Assembly: GCA_031264475.1 (NCBI GenBank)
Contig: JAISEA010000006.1
Location: forward strand, 1-15,735
Length of the DNA stretch: 15,735 nucleotides
Origin: Treponema sp.
GTDB taxonomy: Bacteria > Spirochaetota > Spirochaetia > Treponematales > Breznakiellaceae
Direction of reading: 5' to 3'
Shown: positions 13,004-15,735 of the stretch, piece after piece
Position numbering within the stretch: the stretch's first letter is position 1
How the letters are laid out: every line of letters begins with the position of its first letter
The notes under the pieces: model-generated
Database searches by the model: none
Seen by the model: only the letters and a program-made list of their open reading frames with translations
What the model was told of the DNA's origin: nothing
Translations under genes and position numbers: made by a program

Positions 13004-14043
13004 ATTTTCTGAATGATGCCGCAGGCTCGGTAATTTTTCAGAGGGTAGGTCGAGATTTCCACGCCCCGCTCTTCCGCGAGCCGATAGAGGTGTCCAAGAT
13101 TAGCATAGTCGTCTCGGCGGTAGACCAACAGCTTCCAAGGCAAGCGCCGCAACAGGACGCGAGTCGCCTCTCCAACGCCCGGCTTGATAAGATTAACGTC
13201 AGGAATGGAAAAATCATCCTTTATCCGCTGAATTTCATTCATGGCTCCGTCTATGGGAATAGATTCATCCTGTTCCATATTAACGTTAAGCGGGAAATTT
13301 TCGACGATGCGGTTGATAAATTCATAAGTACGGTTAAAAGGAGCGAGGTTTTCATAAAAGACGGCGCCGTGAAAGTCGTTCTTGCCGATGAGCTTTTGGT
13401 TCAGAATAGTACGGCTGAGCAAACCAGAGACGACAGCGTTTAGGCATGAACTCGGTATAAGGAAATCCTCGACTGTCCCGCGGACGCCGGCGATGCGCGG
13501 CGGGTCAGAAAGCACGGCGAGGCTGGGACTCAGCCCGTCATACTGCCGCGTAGCGTCAACTAGTTCACGGGCTATCGCGCCTTTACCTATCCAGCCGTCT
13601 ACGAATTGAACGTCCGCGGCTGTGTGCCGTTCAAGGATGTACCGCATCGCGTTTTGATCAATGCCTTTACCTTTGATGATTGATATTGTGTAGTGGGTCC
13701 AATCCGCTCCGAATCTCGCCGCGGCGTAGCGCTTGATCAAGATGCCGATAGGCGTACCCGCGCGGGCAAGCGACGCTATCACGGCTCCGCGTCCGTGCAA
13801 GGCGTAAATCTTTTCCGCTACGACCGCAACTGCGTGCGCGGTCTTTACGGCGAACCGATCCAGCGCGGTCTGGTAGAGGCGCAAGTATTCGGCGCTCGGT
13901 TCATACTCAACGGCTAACGTCTCCGAATAATGTCCTCCGTTCTGTATAAGACGTTCACGTTCAGCAATGTCGCTCGCGGTTATGTGCCCGCTTAGGTCTT
14001 TCAAAAGGATCGTTACGTCGCTTTCCAAAAAGGCGCTCTTCAT
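13000..14043 (-). CDS. StiP-type phosphoribosyltransferase-like protein with PELOTA-like C-terminus
   Basis: A 347-residue protein of the StiP family (PRTase_1 plus PELOTA_1 in my reading), sometimes annotated as cysteine protease StiP. Counting from the ATG at 14043, the family segment ERERLIQNGGHYSE (28-41), the core strand GAVIASLARAGTP (86-98) and the PRPP-type loop VQFVDGWIGKGAI (145-157) are followed by SSCLNAVVSGLLSRT (198-212). A basic RNA-binding-like end, about 280-347, includes IKPGVGEATRVLLRR (286-300). The frame extends to a TTG at 14058, but GGAAG eight bases before ATG 14043 favours the shorter form. It starts 18 bases after trpC and overlaps the HAD gene by four bases. In Ter-associated stress loci this family is thought to build a nucleoside-like compound or to act on RNA; no ter genes are in the window. 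Exact function unknown. Confidence 0.83.
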   Translation of the reverse strand: MKSAFLESDVTILLKDLSGHITASDIAERERLIQNGGHYSETLAVEYEPSAEYLRLYQTALDRFAVKTAHAVAVVAEKIYALHGRGAVIASLARAGTPIGILIKRYAAARFGADWTHYTISIIKGKGIDQNAMRYILERHTAADVQFVDGWIGKGAIARELVDATRQYDGLSPSLAVLSDPPRIAGVRGTVEDFLIPSSCLNAVVSGLLSRTILNQKLIGKNDFHGAVFYENLAPFNRTYEFINRIVENFPLNVNMEQDESIPIDGAMNEIQRIKDDFSIPDVNLIKPGVGEATRVLLRRLPWKLLVYRRDDYANLGHLYRLAEERGVEISTYPLKNYRACGIIQKI

Positions 14044-14061
14044 TACCGCCGCTTCCAATGC

Positions 14062-14844
14062 TCAACGTAAAGACGCTGAGCGTAACTCTTTCAGAAGAGC
14101 TTTTTTATCCAAAGCGCGCATGAACGACTCGCCGATAAGCACAGCGTCTACTTTCCCCCGTATCGCTACAATATGCTCCGACGAGCGGAGGCCGCTTTCC
14201 GCAACCGTGATAACGCGGTCAGGTATATGTTTCGCCAATCGTTCCGTAGTGGAAATATCAACTTGAAATGTCCGTAAGTCGCGGTTATTCACGCCGATGA
14301 TTTCCGCGCCCGCTTGGACTGCGCGTTTTACCTCGTCTTCGGTGTGCGCCTCGACCAATGCGGACAGCTCGATGCGGTGCGCCGTCTCAATAAACGCGGA
14401 CAGAGATTCTCCTTGCATTAGGGCGACGATAATCAGAACTGCGGATGCGCCAAGCGTCTTGGCTTCGTAAATCTGGTATTCATCGATCACAAAATCCTTT
14501 CTTAAAACAGGAATAGACGTTTGCGCCGCGATTTCCCGCAAATATTCATCGCTTCCCATGAAGAACTCAGGCTCTGTAAGTACGGAAATTGCGTCCGCGC
14601 CCGCGTGCTCGTAGGTTTGCGCTATCTGTAAATAGGGGAAATCTTCAGCTATCACGCCCTTTGACGGGGAAGCTTTCTTGACTTCGCAGATGAAGGAAAG
14701 ACCGGGAACCGCGAGGGCTTTCTTGAATTCTTCTCCTCTTCCTTGTATTTTCTCCGCCTGTATCTGAATTTGTTTAAACGAGACTCTTTCCCGCGCGACC
14801 GCGACCCGTTTTCTGGCGCTTGCGACTAAGTCGTCCAGTATCAT
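14062..14844 (-). CDS. trpC: Indole-3-glycerol-phosphate synthase
   Basis: This enzyme closes the indole ring of tryptophan, converting carboxyphenylamino-deoxyribulose phosphate to indole-3-glycerol phosphate with loss of CO2 and water. The 260-residue TIM barrel has the full active site: CEVKKASPSKG (53-63; E54, K56), LRKDF (114-118; K116), VEAH (164-167; E165), VNNRDL (185-190; N186), AESGL (215-219) and the phosphate-binding GESFM (238-242). The length is normal for a single-domain TrpC, with no TrpF fusion. GAGAGG lies five bases before the ATG. It follows the CBS-protein gene by 27 bases and precedes StiP by 18, so it sits in that operon and not with other trp genes. Other tryptophan genes must be elsewhere, or the organism uses it for salvage. 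Confidence 0.97.
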   Translation of the reverse strand: MILDDLVASARKRVAVARERVSFKQIQIQAEKIQGRGEEFKKALAVPGLSFICEVKKASPSKGVIAEDFPYLQIAQTYEHAGADAISVLTEPEFFMGSDEYLREIAAQTSIPVLRKDFVIDEYQIYEAKTLGASAVLIIVALMQGESLSAFIETAHRIELSALVEAHTEDEVKRAVQAGAEIIGVNNRDLRTFQVDISTTERLAKHIPDRVITVAESGLRSSEHIVAIRGKVDAVLIGESFMRALDKKALLKELRSASLR

Positions 14845-14871
14845 TTCTGCCTCTCAATATGTGTGTGATTT

Positions 14872-15624
14872 TTATTTTTCTGTAGTAATTCTTACTTTCT
14901 GTATTTTATGCCCTTCCATTTCTTCGATGATGAAATCTACGCCGTTGAATACGGCTTTTTCATATTGCGCGGGGATTTTGCCGAAAATATCAAAGACGAA
15001 ACCGCCGAGCGTATCGAAGTCGTCAACAGGAAACGCGATGCCCGTCTCTTCGGCGAGGTCTTCGAGGTTGGCACGAGCGTCGCAAAGAAAAGTACACTCG
15101 TCTACTTTAACGATGTCTTCGGTTTCGTGGTCAAATTCGTCTTGAATATCGCCGACTATCTCCTCGATAATATCTTCCATACACACAATGCCGGAGACGC
15201 CGCCGTATTCATCAACCACCACGGCGATATGCACCTTTTTATGTTGTAGTTCTCGCAGAAGATCGTCGATATGTTTAGACTCAGGCACGAAGAATGGAGG
15301 TCTCAGCAGTCTTTTCACGTTAAATTCATCATTCTGTACCAGATAGGTAAGAAGGTCCTTTGCGTAAAGAATACCTATAACATCGTCTATATTTTCCTCA
15401 TAGACCGGGAAACGGGAATGTCCGCTTTCGGAAATCGCGGAGATAATCTCCTGTTTACTCGCGGACGCGCGCAGAAACACAGTGTCAATACGCGGAATCA
15501 TCACTTCTCTTACTGTGATACCGGGTAACTCCACAATGCCGCGTATCATCTCTTTTTGTTCGGATTCCAAAGATTGTAACGTCTTTTGGTTTATTTCACC
15601 GCTATCTTTTTTAAAAAACGCCAT
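14872..15624 (-). CDS. CorC/TlyC-like protein: CBS pair plus transporter-associated domain
   Basis: A 250-residue soluble protein of the hemolysin C/CorC family (TlyC in spirochaetes). Two CBS repeats begin at VREVMIPR (38-45) and near 100, with GIVCMEDIIEEIVGDI (145-160) closing the pair. The C-terminal CorC_HlyC domain (about 172-250) has the hallmark DTLGGFVFDIFGKIP (204-218). The N-terminal DUF21/CNNM membrane domain of the larger relatives is absent, as in E. coli CorC. The frame also opens at ATG 15636, but TGAGGA lies six bases before ATG 15624, which gives the typical MAFFKK start. The likely role is regulation of divalent-cation export or homeostasis through nucleotide binding. The hemolysin label in spirochaetes rests on old heterologous assays and need not mean toxicity. 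First gene of the minus-strand run. Confidence 0.9.
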   Translation of the reverse strand: MAFFKKDSGEINQKTLQSLESEQKEMIRGIVELPGITVREVMIPRIDTVFLRASASKQEIISAISESGHSRFPVYEENIDDVIGILYAKDLLTYLVQNDEFNVKRLLRPPFFVPESKHIDDLLRELQHKKVHIAVVVDEYGGVSGIVCMEDIIEEIVGDIQDEFDHETEDIVKVDECTFLCDARANLEDLAEETGIAFPVDDFDTLGGFVFDIFGKIPAQYEKAVFNGVDFIIEEMEGHKIQKVRITTEK

Positions 15625-15661
15625 ATCGTTCCTCATTATCGCAATCAGCAGTCATATTCTA

Positions 15662-15691
15662 TTGAACAGTCCTCTCTTGAACAGTCCTCTC
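15662..15691. repeat. Perfect 15-bp tandem duplication upstream of the CorC-like gene
   Basis: TTGAACAGTCCTCTC occurs twice head to tail (15662-15676 and 15677-15691), 38 bases upstream of the likely start at 15624. On the minus strand a TAGAAT (15656-15661) directly follows, a possible -10 box, so the repeats may cover the -35 region or an activator site. Confidence 0.8.
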
Positions 15692-15735
15692 TAAATGTAT
15701 TTTTAAGAGCATGAAATATTGTAATGGGTTCTGAA

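Overview
The window looks like a chromosomal segment of an anaerobic diderm bacterium. A spirochaete of the Treponema type (for example from a termite gut or rumen) is my best guess. The reasons are an NADH-linked [FeFe] hydrogenase of the trimeric electron-bifurcating type, an outer-membrane beta-barrel protein (so two membranes), a TlyC/CorC-like CBS protein, moderate GC, and many short intergenic repeats. The taxonomic call is inference; no rRNA or tRNA gene is present to fix it.

Layout. Bases 1-1086 (+) are the C-terminal part of a beta-barrel protein whose start lies before the window. It converges on a sigma-54 response regulator (1093-2460, -). A divergent 103-base gap leads to a diaminopimelate decarboxylase-like enzyme (2564-3811, +). 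Next come a Cof-type HAD phosphatase, a translationally coupled CBS-pair/GHKL-ATPase protein and a DRTGG-domain protein (3887-5990, +). A stretch of 1.16 kb without a credible gene (5991-7155) holds three layers of repeats: twin-hairpin repeats with a 76/84/76-bp period, a minisatellite of exactly 19 units of 21 bp, and nested diverged direct repeats around the minisatellite. It ends in a good sigma-70-like promoter.

From 7156 to 12214 (+) runs a compact five-gene hydrogenase operon: hydC (NuoE-like), a GHKL ATPase, hydD (thioredoxin-like ferredoxin), hydB (NuoF-like) and hydA (catalytic [FeFe] subunit). This is the order I recall for the hydCEDBA cluster of Acetobacterium woodii. Together HydABC should couple NAD(H) and ferredoxin redox chemistry to H2. 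The CBS-ATPase and DRTGG genes upstream, and the ATPase inside the operon, look like a nucleotide-sensing control module for the hydrogenase. No H-cluster maturases are in the window. A strong terminator closes the operon.

On the opposite strand, 15624 back to 12230, a four-gene run converges on the hydrogenase operon: a CorC/TlyC-like CBS protein, trpC, a StiP-type phosphoribosyltransferase/PELOTA protein and a HAD phosphatase. StiP and the HAD overlap by 4 bp and resemble the biosynthetic genes linked to tellurite-resistance (Ter) stress loci, but no ter gene is visible. The hydrogenase terminator lies inside the last codons of that HAD gene.

Best candidates for something undescribed are the CBS-ATPase/DRTGG/ATPase control module, the repeat block that separates it from the hydrogenase genes, and the StiP-HAD pair outside a Ter locus.
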